Source: an uncultured Parvularculaceae bacterium
GTDB lineage: Bacteria; Pseudomonadota; Alphaproteobacteria; Caulobacterales; Parvularculaceae
NCBI GenBank assembly: GCA_947259375.1
Contig: CAMYLZ010000019.1
Coordinates: 1-64,000, forward strand
Reading direction: 5' to 3'
DNA length: 64,000 nt
This document shows, piece by piece, positions 9,293-17,002 of the stretch. The notes beneath the pieces were generated by a model. It was not told the origin of the DNA. It saw only the letters and a list, made by a program, of their open reading frames with translations, and searched no databases. Within the stretch, counting starts at the first letter, position 1, and each line of letters starts with the position of its first letter. The position numbers and the translations under genes were made by a program.

Positions 9293-11758
9293 CTACGGCT
9301 GCTGAACATAGCGGTCAAACAGATTGACCGCGGTAAACGCATAGGCCCCGCGCGTTACAGTTTTACCAGGCTCAAACCGCGCGTGAATTGTCGGCTCGAA
9401 GTCAAACGGTCCTTGCTCCGATGTAAAGCTGGCGCGCATCAATTGCAGATCGAGCGCCAGCTGCACATAGCCGCGCAGGCTCGCCGGGATGCCCGCCTCA
9501 TCGTCGAGTGCGATGCGCTCGTCTCTGTACACAACCGTTAGCGGTTCGTTTTCAAGCGCTTCGCGCGCGGCTTCGGCCTGGTCTGCAAGGCCAAGCGCCT
9601 GGACCAGCGAATATGCGAGATCAGCGCGGGCGATGACCGCATCGCCGTCAAACGCGCCGCCGCCGTCGGTTAGCACAACGCCGTCCTGCTCCTGATTGAG
9701 ATCGCGCAAGGCGCCGCCGCGCGCCGTTGCCGCTTCTGCAGCCGCTTCTTCAAAGCCTGCAAGCGTGTCATAGAACACAACCCCGCCATCGGTCCGGCGA
9801 AACTGCCTGACAGCGCCGCCTTGGGTCAGATAATCGGCAAGCTCATGGCGCGTCAGCGCATTGTCGGGATTGAAAAATCCGCCGCTTTTTGCGTCCAGCA
9901 ATCGCTCGGCGACCGCACGCTCGATGAACGCCTGCGCTGGGTGTCCGGCGATATCGTCGAGCCCCGAGAACCCGTCCACACGATTGAATTCAATATCCAC
10001 CGGGATCGTATCCGGCAGCGCCGTGCCATTGGTGACGCCAAGCGGGTCGAGCGCGACCCCTGACAAGGAACCGATGCCGCTGACGGATATCGTCCACATG
10101 CCCGGCGTCGCCGGCGCCGTCACCGCAATGTTTTCACCGAGCAATGGCAAGGAAATCGACGAACCATATCGATTGCCGTCAGGATCGGTCAGCACGATCG
10201 CCACAGTATTGTCCGGAACGGCTGCTTTCGCGATGACCGTGGAAAGTCCCGGCGCGACCATGAAAGTTTCACCCGAATTGTCGAGCACCGGGCTGAATGT
10301 CACGTTCGGGTTCGGCCCTTCAAGACGCGATTCCCGCACACTGGCGTTGAATTCGCGGTTTAGCGATTGCGTCTGGCCAAAATCATCGCGCAATCCGGCC
10401 GCCGCCGTCACCGCCGCATAAGCGTTGACATATCCGGCGCCGACCTCCCAGGGCTCGCGGCCCGGCATGTTGGTCGCCGTGTCCTCAAGAATCTCGATGA
10501 CGTCGCGCCAGGTGAGTTGCGGATTTGCTTCCAGCATCAGCGCAGCGATGCCGGCGACATGCGGGGCCGCCATCGACGTGCCTTGCATCAAGGCGTAGTC
10601 CGTATCTTTCGGATCGAGATAACCGAGCGTCCCCGTATTGGCGAGCGTCGAAACAATGGCGACGCCGGGCGCGACGACATTGGGGCGATCGGTCCACTCA
10701 AACGGTTCGCCGTCAATCATGACCGTACCCCCGCCATCCTTGACGCCTCGGGATGAAAAATCAGCCAGCGCGCCGTTCTTGACGCCAGCGCCGACCGTCA
10801 CGACCCACGGCGCCTTGATATAGGTTCCGCCGATCGTGCCTTCGCCTGATCCTTCATTGCCTGCAGCAAAAACAACGATGACACCGCGATCGGCAAGCAT
10901 TTTTGTCGCTACGGCAATGGGATCATCCGGATCAAACGGCGCGTCCGTGCCGGCATTCCCCCAGGAGTTGTTGACGACGCGAATATTATATCTGAACTGA
11001 TTGACGAGCGTGTAGTCGAGGCCGCCCAGCGCGTCGAGAATCAACAAGACGCCGCCGGAACCGTAGCCGATGAGGTCCGCGCCCGGTGCAACGCCCGCAT
11101 GCGCGCCGCCGGATTGCGCGCCATTGCCGCCGATCGTGCCGGCAACATGGGTTCCATGACCGCTGCCAATATCCGTATCGGGCACGCCTTCTACATAAGT
11201 GATCGGCAGGAGCGCGTCATAGGCGTTGAGGTTTGTCGACCCCATGACATTTTGCACCGTTCGCTCGCCATATCGTAGATCGGGATGCGTTCCGTCGATG
11301 CCGCTGTCATTTACAACAACGCCAACCCCCTTGCCGGAATAAGGAAGACCGAGCGCGTTCCGCAAATTTGAGTCGGTTCGGACGCGATCAACACCGGTCA
11401 GGGCGCGCGCCTCGCCATTGGAATATGAGAGCGCATCGTTCAACCAGATTGAACGGACGTCCCCAAGGCGGGCGATCGCGTCAACTTGCGCGGGCGTTGC
11501 AACCACGCCGGCGATTGGCAAGGCCTGAAAATAAGCGCCGTCTACGCCAATGGCGTCAAGTGCGGCGATATCCGCTGCATCGAGCGGCTCGTCCCCCTCG
11601 AAGGTCACAACGATTTCCACGGTCTCGCCGGCAGCCAGCCCTTCCAGTTCCGCAGAAAGCGCCTCGCCTATGACGGCCTCGGCGAACGCCGGCCCTGTCA
11701 ATAGGCATATGAAGGCGGCAATGCTTCCAGTTTTTAATGTTCCCGACAAAATAGACAT
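9293..11758 (-). CDS. Exported S8 protease with SLH-like repeats (tandem paralogue)
   Basis: An 821-residue protein from ATG 11758. A longer frame from 11773 exists, but the GGGAG ribosome site lies inside its first codons, 8 nt before 11758, so the inner ATG is preferred. The signal peptide ends near GPAFAEA. The triad is D151 (NDSGIDG), H201 (GSGHGTHVAG) and a Ser in MQGTSMAAPHVAG (about 397), with Asn in VNNSWG. The C-terminal third repeats the SLH-like layout of the neighbour: DIAGHPAQAFIERAVAERL, FFNPDNALTRHELADYL, then a final module ending in FDRYVQQP. Domain order and spacing match the gene at 6626-9112 throughout, so the pair arose by tandem duplication and has diverged. Each copy keeps its own signal peptide and upstream region, so the copies may be expressed separately. 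Confidence 0.92.
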   Translation of the reverse strand: MSILSGTLKTGSIAAFICLLTGPAFAEAVIGEALSAELEGLAAGETVEIVVTFEGDEPLDAADIAALDAIGVDGAYFQALPIAGVVATPAQVDAIARLGDVRSIWLNDALSYSNGEARALTGVDRVRTDSNLRNALGLPYSGKGVGVVVNDSGIDGTHPDLRYGERTVQNVMGSTNLNAYDALLPITYVEGVPDTDIGSGHGTHVAGTIGGNGAQSGGAHAGVAPGADLIGYGSGGVLLILDALGGLDYTLVNQFRYNIRVVNNSWGNAGTDAPFDPDDPIAVATKMLADRGVIVVFAAGNEGSGEGTIGGTYIKAPWVVTVGAGVKNGALADFSSRGVKDGGGTVMIDGEPFEWTDRPNVVAPGVAIVSTLANTGTLGYLDPKDTDYALMQGTSMAAPHVAGIAALMLEANPQLTWRDVIEILEDTATNMPGREPWEVGAGYVNAYAAVTAAAGLRDDFGQTQSLNREFNASVRESRLEGPNPNVTFSPVLDNSGETFMVAPGLSTVIAKAAVPDNTVAIVLTDPDGNRYGSSISLPLLGENIAVTAPATPGMWTISVSGIGSLSGVALDPLGVTNGTALPDTIPVDIEFNRVDGFSGLDDIAGHPAQAFIERAVAERLLDAKSGGFFNPDNALTRHELADYLTQGGAVRQFRRTDGGVVFYDTLAGFEEAAAEAATARGGALRDLNQEQDGVVLTDGGGAFDGDAVIARADLAYSLVQALGLADQAEAAREALENEPLTVVYRDERIALDDEAGIPASLRGYVQLALDLQLMRASFTSEQGPFDFEPTIHARFEPGKTVTRGAYAFTAVNLFDRYVQQP

Positions 11759-11824
11759 GCTCTGCGCTCCCAATCAGCTAAAGGCTTGCAACCGATATGG
11801 ACATGCAGCACCTCGAAATGACAG

Positions 11825-11861
11825 GAGGGAAATCCCTCACGCTGCCTGGGTGACATCCCTC
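11825..11861. promoter_or_regulatory. Double GAGGGAT palindromic element upstream of S8 protease 3
   Basis: GAGGGA-AA-TCCCTC (11825-11838) lies 67-80 bp upstream of the start at 11758. A degenerate second copy (TGGGTGACATCCCTC, 11847-11861) follows directly. It matches the elements at 6468 and 9171. It sits in the divergent region shared with the gene at 12021, so it could serve either side. Confidence 0.4.
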
Positions 11862-11962
11862 TTTTCACTGATGAAAATGTGCGCCAGCGTGTTTCTTAAT
11901 CAGCAGCACTGCCAAAGGCGCAACGATAAAAAAACCGCCATCAAACTTTACAAAAAAGTCAT

Positions 11963-11991
11963 GGAATAATCAGTCGACAAGATCGTCAACG
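11963..11991 (+). promoter_or_regulatory. ECF-type promoter for the tetrad-repeat gene
   Basis: GGAATAAT-N13-CGTCAACG. The same two blocks at the same spacing occur before the ECF sigma gene at 15566-15594. The layout (GGAA...CGT with a 21-bp offset) is that of alphaproteobacterial ECF promoters. The expected start point near 11998 leaves a short leader with a CGGAG site 8 nt before ATG 12021. This suggests control by the neighbouring sigma factor. Confidence 0.6.
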
Positions 11992-12020
11992 CTGCATCAT
12001 GACGATCAACGGAGTTCAAA

Positions 12021-12929
12021 ATGACTAAATTACAATTCAACATTTCCGCCATTGCAGCAGCCGCAGCGCTTGGCTGGACCGGCCTCGCAGCCCAAGAAAC
12101 CGCCCGCGGCGAAGCCCATGCAAACGCGTCCGCATCCGTCTCCCTCAAGGCCGGCCGTCACTCCGCCGAAGGCAGCATGCAAGGCGGCGCTGATGCGTCG
12201 AATGAAACATCGGGTTCCGGCGCCGACACCCATGGCGGCGCGCGCGGCGATGGGCGTGTTTCCACGAGCGCCGACGAGCGTCTTGACGCCTCGGCCGATC
12301 AAGCCGCGCTTTACATTGAGAACGCGCAAGATGCCGGCGCGGCGCTTGGCGCGCGCGGCGAAGCGGCCGCCGGCGCCGTTTTTGACCGGCTGGCGACAGC
12401 GTCGGCGCGCAGCCAGGCGGCGGCCAGCGGACGCGCTGACGCAACCGCAAAAGCAATCGCACAGCGCCAGGCAAACGCCAAAGATGCAACAAACGAGACG
12501 CAAACACAGATCAATGAAAATCTTGACGGCGCTGCCCTGCCGGAACTTTCCATTAACGGCGATGGCGCTCTGTCAGCCGGCGTAACGAACGCAATCGACG
12601 GCGCTCTCGACAACGAAATCTCCGAGGCCGTTGCCGGCGCCGTTGCAAGCGAGGTCTCAGGAGAGCTGGGCGGAGAGTTGAACGGCGTCATCGCAAATTC
12701 GGTTGTCGACGACATTGCAAGCAGTATCTCCGGAGACGTCGCGAACGAAATCACGTCCGAAGTGTCGGCCGCGCTCACCGGCGCCGTCGCCGATGCGGTC
12801 GCGAGCGAGGTCAGTAACGAGGTCTCCAGCGCTGTTTCGGCGGAGATCGCCGGAGAGGTCGCTGAAGAAGTTTCAGGCGAGGTCGAAACGGCGGTTGCCG
12901 ACGACATCGCCGGATCGCTGGGACTTTAA
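12021..12929 (+). CDS. Exported tetrapeptide-repeat protein, unknown function
   Basis: A 302-residue acidic, Ala/Ser/Gly-rich protein of no family I recognise. A signal peptide (MTKLQFNISAIAAAAALGW...AAQ) is followed by a low-complexity region (about 25-185) rich in Ala, Gly, Asp and Asn with no cysteine. Residues 190-301 are 28 consecutive tetrads of the form x-x-[VIL]-x, such as SEVS, GAVA and DDIA, where the third position is never non-aliphatic. The neighbouring S8 protease carries the same kind of array. The start has a CGGAG ribosome site. Only 66 bp separate it from the beta-barrel gene, so the two are probably co-transcribed from the ECF-type promoter. The repeats may form a surface filament or a docking surface; both ideas are inference. 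Confidence 0.8.
   Translation: MTKLQFNISAIAAAAALGWTGLAAQETARGEAHANASASVSLKAGRHSAEGSMQGGADASNETSGSGADTHGGARGDGRVSTSADERLDASADQAALYIENAQDAGAALGARGEAAAGAVFDRLATASARSQAAASGRADATAKAIAQRQANAKDATNETQTQINENLDGAALPELSINGDGALSAGVTNAIDGALDNEISEAVAGAVASEVSGELGGELNGVIANSVVDDIASSISGDVANEITSEVSAALTGAVADAVASEVSNEVSSAVSAEIAGEVAEEVSGEVETAVADDIAGSLGL
12588..12923 (+). repeat. 28 degenerate 12-bp units coding x-x-[VIL]-x tetrads
   Basis: Codons 190-301 form an uninterrupted period-4 amino-acid repeat (period 12 in DNA). First and second positions favour Gly, Ser, Asp, Asn, Glu and Ala; the third is always Val, Ile or Leu; the fourth is usually Ala, Ser or acidic. The codons are diverged, so the pattern is held by protein-level selection rather than recent duplication. 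Confidence 0.85.
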
Positions 12930-12995
12930 CAATCAAACATTTCGCGGCTGGCGGCGCCATTCGTCAGCCGCAGGCTTTTATGAGGACAAGGACTT

Positions 12996-13919
12996 ATGTT
13001 GCGCACCAGGAATTCGCACCACTTTGCATTCACGATGCTTCTTGCATCCATGACCCCTTTTCATGCGCATGCGGATGATGACGTTTTCGAGATCAGCGTC
13101 GAGGCAAGCGCCGGCATGACTGCCGACAGCAATGTCGGCGTTTCCGATCTTGATCAAAATACCGGTGAAGGCGACATCGCCGCCATTTTCGGGGCCAAGC
13201 TCAATCTTGAGGCACAACCCGCAGCCCGCCTTGTGCTTCGCGCGAATTATGAATTCTCGCAAACAGAGCATCAGGATTTCAACGCGTTCGATTTGCAGAC
13301 CCATCGCGGCTCGGCGGAGGCGGAATACGACTTCAAGGCGGTGAAGGCGGGCGTGCTTTACAACTATGTCCATGCGCGCCTCGGCGGAGACGGATTTCTC
13401 GATTATCAGCAGTTTTCACCCTATATCTCCCGCCTCGTCGGCAAACGCTTGTTCCTCCGCGGCGCCTATGCGTTCACAGACAAGAACTTTCTTTCAGACA
13501 ATGCCCGCGACGCAACCGGTCACGCCGGACAAATCGACGCCTTCATCTTTTTGGACGGGCTTTCGCGTTACGTCATTCTTGGCGGAGAACTCGGCGGCGA
13601 GGATGCTCTTGACGACCAGTTCGATGCGAACAAGCTTGGTTTCAAAGCCCGTTTCATACAGCGATTGGGTATGCTTGGCGGCGAGTCGAAATTGCGCGCG
13701 GGCCTCAAATTCGACCGCAAGGATTTCACCAGCATCACAGAATCTATTGGCGAGGAACGCGAAGATGAAGTCTTCTCTGCGGATGCGCGGATCGAAACAC
13801 CCGTCTATGGGCCGGTTGCGATCAATCTCGGATATGAATATCGCGATCGCGCGTCAAACCTTCCGAGTGCTGATTTCGATGAGCATGTTGGAGAAATAAA
13901 ACTCGTCATCAGTTACTGA
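12996..13919 (+). CDS. Outer-membrane beta-barrel protein
   Basis: A 307-residue exported protein. A signal peptide ends near HAHADDD. The rest shows alternating hydrophobic/polar strands with Tyr and Phe at ends (LVLRANYEFSQ, KAGVLYNYVHARL, INLGYEYRDR), and the chain ends in an aromatic residue (KLVISY), the usual signal for outer-membrane barrels. By eye there are about 12-14 strands. It resembles the barrel part of Slam/DUF560-type or other porin-like proteins, but no specific family is certain. AAGGACTT before ATG gives the ribosome site. It lies between the repeat protein, on whose transcript it probably sits, and the convergent S8 protease, whose 3' end it overlaps by 11 bp. It may export or anchor the repeat protein (inference). 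Confidence 0.75.
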   Translation: MLRTRNSHHFAFTMLLASMTPFHAHADDDVFEISVEASAGMTADSNVGVSDLDQNTGEGDIAAIFGAKLNLEAQPAARLVLRANYEFSQTEHQDFNAFDLQTHRGSAEAEYDFKAVKAGVLYNYVHARLGGDGFLDYQQFSPYISRLVGKRLFLRGAYAFTDKNFLSDNARDATGHAGQIDAFIFLDGLSRYVILGGELGGEDALDDQFDANKLGFKARFIQRLGMLGGESKLRAGLKFDRKDFTSITESIGEEREDEVFSADARIETPVYGPVAINLGYEYRDRASNLPSADFDEHVGEIKLVISY

Positions 13920-15498
13920 TGCGAACCAGTGGTCTATTGATCGGCGTTGGCGCGAGAATGCCGACGCCGAACGCATCGTCTCGCCTGCCGCTTTTTCCCT
14001 TGGCTGTCTTGCCTACAGATCTCGTGAGAAGATCTATCGCCTGATCGGGACCGCCGCGCCCAGCGAGATTTTGCGCCAGAAAGCCAGCGACTATCGGCGC
14101 CGCCATCGATGTGCCTGTGCGCGTTGAATAGCCGCCGCCCGGTGCGGCGACGCGCACATCAACGCCGCGCGCCGCGACATCGACCTGCGGTCCCCGCAGC
14201 GCCCATCGATAGACCCTGCTCGCATCATCCACGGCGGTGACGCCGACAACCCCCTCATAAGCCGCGGGAAAAAGCGGCTGCGCGGCCGGGCCGGCATTGC
14301 CGACGGCGGCGACAAAGACCATGCCATTTGCCTGCGCAGCGGCGATAGCGCGCTCTAGCGCCGCATTGGCCGGTCCCGTCATCGAAATATTGACCACGGC
14401 GGCGCCTTCCTGCTGCAACCAGTCAATCGCCCTGATCAGACTTGCCGCGGCGGCGCCCTCTTCTCCATTCGGCAGTTTGAAAAATACCGATGCGGCGAGC
14501 ATCGCGGCGCCGTCGCGCCCTGCCGCGAAGCTGTTGACAGAGCGCGCCATCAGCGAAGCCACGGCCGTACCGTGAGCGAACGGCCGGGCCTCGCCGACCG
14601 TCACAAAATCCCTCGTTGTCAGCATCACATTTGCAAAAGCCGGATGGCCAACCTCCAGCGCCGTATCGATCAGGCCGATAGCGCCAAGCGAGCCCGCATG
14701 CGATGCGCCTGCGCGCCCCGCGCCCGGCGGCGGCGCCAACGCCGCGCCCGGATCCGCCTCCCCGGCGCTTTCAAACAGGCTGTTGCGGTCAAATCCGCCG
14801 CCGCCGAGACGGGTTAATATATCGCGGATTTGGCTTGCGTTCTCGACGTCGTCCGGAATGCTCAGGACAAACAGGACCTCTCCGGCAAATTGCAAGGACG
14901 TCCGGTCTACAATCTCGATGTCGAGCGCCTCCACCGCGGCGGCATCGGCGGCATCGACGATGACCACCCATTCATGACGGATCACCCGGCGGCCATCGAC
15001 GATATCGATATCGACCGCACGGCCGCCGCGGCCGCTTTGGCCCGCAATTGCCGAAGTCACCCTCCCCTTGGCGTTTGACAACGCGCCGCCAACCAGCGGA
15101 TTGACGACTTCGCCGTCCAGCCCTTTTTCGACGGCGTCTGAAATCGTGTCTTCAACACCGCTGGCGACGGCCGATTCGAGCGCATTTTCGACCGTTCCCG
15201 AGATCGTGTTTTCGACGGTTTGCTCAATCGTCGCTTGAACATTTTCCTCAACGGTCTGCTCGACCCCTTGCTCTACGGCCCCCTCGACGGTGGCGGCGAT
15301 CGTGTCTTCAACCGTCTCTTCAATGCTGGATTCAACTGTGTCGGCAACAGCCTCTTCGACTGTTTCCTCGATCGTCTCATCGATAATGTCATCAAGATCG
15401 CCCGGCGCGCCGGGCAGTTGCGCGGACGCTGGCAGGGTCATCGAAAGCACGACGCCCGCGACCAGGAGATTGTTGAAAAAAGAGCCGAAATTACGCAT
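13909..15498 (-). CDS. Exported S8 protease with N-terminal tetrad repeats
   Basis: A 529-residue protein. The open frame extends to 15714, but ATG 15498 is chosen because the signal peptide (NLLVAGVVLSMTLPASAQ) begins just after it and the upstream frame runs into the sigma gene's coding region. Residues 33-136 are 26 tetrads x-x-[VIL]-x (ETVE, QTVE, DTIS and similar), matching the repeat style of the protein at 12021. A proline/glycine linker precedes the protease core: D278 in GLIDTALEVGHP, H309 in FAHGTAVASL, Asn in GNAGPA and S464 in TGTSMAAPIVAG. The core is short with no C-terminal extension. It is convergent with the barrel gene and divergent from the ECF sigma gene. The shared repeat suggests that it acts on, or assembles with, the repeat protein (inference). 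Confidence 0.88.
   Translation of the reverse strand: MRNFGSFFNNLLVAGVVLSMTLPASAQLPGAPGDLDDIIDETIEETVEEAVADTVESSIEETVEDTIAATVEGAVEQGVEQTVEENVQATIEQTVENTISGTVENALESAVASGVEDTISDAVEKGLDGEVVNPLVGGALSNAKGRVTSAIAGQSGRGGRAVDIDIVDGRRVIRHEWVVIVDAADAAAVEALDIEIVDRTSLQFAGEVLFVLSIPDDVENASQIRDILTRLGGGGFDRNSLFESAGEADPGAALAPPPGAGRAGASHAGSLGAIGLIDTALEVGHPAFANVMLTTRDFVTVGEARPFAHGTAVASLMARSVNSFAAGRDGAAMLAASVFFKLPNGEEGAAAASLIRAIDWLQQEGAAVVNISMTGPANAALERAIAAAQANGMVFVAAVGNAGPAAQPLFPAAYEGVVGVTAVDDASRVYRWALRGPQVDVAARGVDVRVAAPGGGYSTRTGTSMAAPIVAGFLAQNLAGRGGPDQAIDLLTRSVGKTAKGKSGRRDDAFGVGILAPTPINRPLVRISN
15091..15402 (-). repeat. 26 degenerate 12-bp units coding x-x-[VIL]-x tetrads
   Basis: Codons 33-136 of the S8 protease form an unbroken period-4 array. 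Compared with the array at 12588-12923 it is richer in Glu and Thr (xTVE type), but it has the same invariant aliphatic third position. Confidence 0.85.
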
Positions 15499-15532
15499 AT
15501 CGCACCGTCTCGCCGAGTTTCTTGATAAGGAT

Positions 15533-15556
15533 ACGGGCGAGCGACAAAAAAAGTCC
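15533..15556 (-). promoter_or_regulatory. Weak ECF-type promoter candidate for the S8 protease
   Basis: On the minus strand GGACTTTT-N13-CGTATC keeps the 21-bp GGA-to-CGT offset seen in the two stronger motifs, about 35 bp before ATG 15498. The match to GGAATAAT is poor beyond GGA, so this is tentative. Confidence 0.25.
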
Positions 15557-15565
15557 ATGCCGCCG

Positions 15566-15594
15566 GGAATAATTACGCCGCTGAAACGTGAACG
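15566..15594 (+). promoter_or_regulatory. ECF-type autoregulatory promoter of the sigma gene
   Basis: GGAATAAT-N13-CGTGAACG, almost identical to 11963-11991. The -10-like block ends 6 bp before the ATG at 15601, so the transcript would begin at or next to the start codon and be leaderless. This agrees with the lack of a ribosome site. Confidence 0.6.
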
Positions 15595-15600
15595 GGATGA

Positions 15601-16098
15601 ATGACCAGAAATGAGGCGCAACTGCGGCGTGAGCTTATCGACGCCGTGCCGGTTCTCAGGCGTTTCGCATATTCGCTGGCGCGAAACGCTGCGGATGCGG
15701 ATGACCTCGTTCAATCAACGATTGAACGGGTTCTGGCCAAAGGCGCGCCAGATGACGCAGTGTTAATAAAATGGATGTGCCGGATTTGCCGAAATCTCTG
15801 GATCGATATTATCCGCGCAAAAAAAACGCGCCAGGACGCGGAACCGGAGATTACAGCCTTGAGCAGCGAACGCCCCCTGCCGGACAGGGAAACAGGCGAC
15901 CGGCAATTGCTGGCGAAAACAGCAAGCGCAATCGACGCCCTACCGGATCAATATCGCGAGGTGCTATCGATGATCGTCATTGGCGGAACAAGCTATCGCG
16001 AAGCGGCGGAGACGCTTGGTGTTCCGGTCGGCACAGTGATGAGCCGGCTGGCGCGCGCGAGAGCCGCGCTCGCCGAAGCGGTGCAATATCATGATTAA
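15601..16098 (+). CDS. ECF-family RNA polymerase sigma factor
   Basis: A 165-residue sigma-70 family protein of ECF size. Region 2 holds RFAYSLARNAADADDLVQST and WMCRICRNLWIDIIR. Region 4 holds LPDQYREVLSMIVIGGTSYREAAETLGVPVGTVMSRLARAR with its helix-turn-helix. An in-frame TGA directly precedes ATG 15601 and region 2 starts early, so this start is nearly forced. It overlaps the anti-sigma gene by 8 bp. The same promoter-like motif in front of this gene and of the repeat-protein gene suggests autoregulation and a local regulon. Confidence 0.93.
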   Translation: MTRNEAQLRRELIDAVPVLRRFAYSLARNAADADDLVQSTIERVLAKGAPDDAVLIKWMCRICRNLWIDIIRAKKTRQDAEPEITALSSERPLPDRETGDRQLLAKTASAIDALPDQYREVLSMIVIGGTSYREAAETLGVPVGTVMSRLARARAALAEAVQYHD

Positions 16099-16888
16099 AA
16101 ATACAACGGATCCGGATGACATTCTTTTGAGCGCCTATCTCGACGGGGCGCTTGATGCGGAAGAAAGGCGCGTGCTCGAACACCGCCTGACGACTGACGC
16201 GATGCTGGCCGAGAGGTTGCACGTATTGCGCCAAAGCGAGCAGGCTTTCCGCGAGGAGATCGCGTCGATTGACGGTGCGCCGATGAGCGAAGACCTTTCA
16301 TCTTTGCTCGATCAGCTTGCCGACAAAAATGATGAGGAGAACCCAACAGTCGTCGCCTTTCCGCTTTGGCGGGGCACGGCGCGCGCGCTCGAAACTCATC
16401 GCGCAATCGCAGCAAGCCTCGCTGTTTTGGGCGCCGCGTTGCTTTTCCAAATGGTTGCGCGGCCTGGCGCGCCCTCGGCCTGGCCAGACGACGGCCTCAT
16501 CGCGCCGTCAAGCGAAATCGCCGGACTGCTGAACACCCGACCGAGCGGCGGCGCCGCAACCCTCGCCGATGGCCGGCAGGTTGCGTTTCGCCTGAGTTAC
16601 CGGTCGAAAAATGGCGCGCTATGCCGTGCTTTTGCGCTGTCCGGCGCGGCGGGCGAACATATGGAAAATGTGGCGTGTAAGGAACGTCAAAACTGGCGGC
16701 TGGCGTTCAGTGCATTGTCAAAAAGCGGCGGTCAAACGCCTCAAGGCGTTTATAACGCCGCCTCATCCCCCGAAGCGATGGCGGTGCTGGACGCCTATCT
16801 CGATCGCGATATCGATGGGGACCCATTGACCCGCGAAGACGAAACCGCCGCCGCCGCCCGGCAATGGCGCGCGGTCGCCGACGAATAG
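16091..16888 (+). CDS. Membrane anti-sigma factor
   Basis: A 265-residue single-pass protein. The N-terminal cytoplasmic domain (about 1-80) has the anti-sigma signature LLSAYLDGALDAEERRVLEHRL but lacks the Cys pair of zinc-binding anti-sigma proteins. A membrane segment follows at about 98-118 (IAASLAVLGAALLFQMV). The periplasmic part (about 120-265) contains two Cys and ends in a helical, acidic tail. The 8-bp overlap with the sigma gene marks it as the cognate partner. Release could follow an envelope signal or proteolysis; the S8 protease next door is a tempting but unproven link. The 3' flank to 17002 shows no clear terminator. Confidence 0.87.
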   Translation: MIKNTTDPDDILLSAYLDGALDAEERRVLEHRLTTDAMLAERLHVLRQSEQAFREEIASIDGAPMSEDLSSLLDQLADKNDEENPTVVAFPLWRGTARALETHRAIAASLAVLGAALLFQMVARPGAPSAWPDDGLIAPSSEIAGLLNTRPSGGAATLADGRQVAFRLSYRSKNGALCRAFALSGAAGEHMENVACKERQNWRLAFSALSKSGGQTPQGVYNAASSPEAMAVLDAYLDRDIDGDPLTREDETAAAARQWRAVADE

Positions 16889-17002
16889 CGGCGAAAAAAC
16901 CACCCTGCGAGCCCGGCCGGGCAACGAAAGCGCGCCGCCGCCCCCCAATTGCTCGCTTAATGGCTTATGATCCCGGCAGCCCCGTTTTGCTGCGGCCAAC
17001 CC

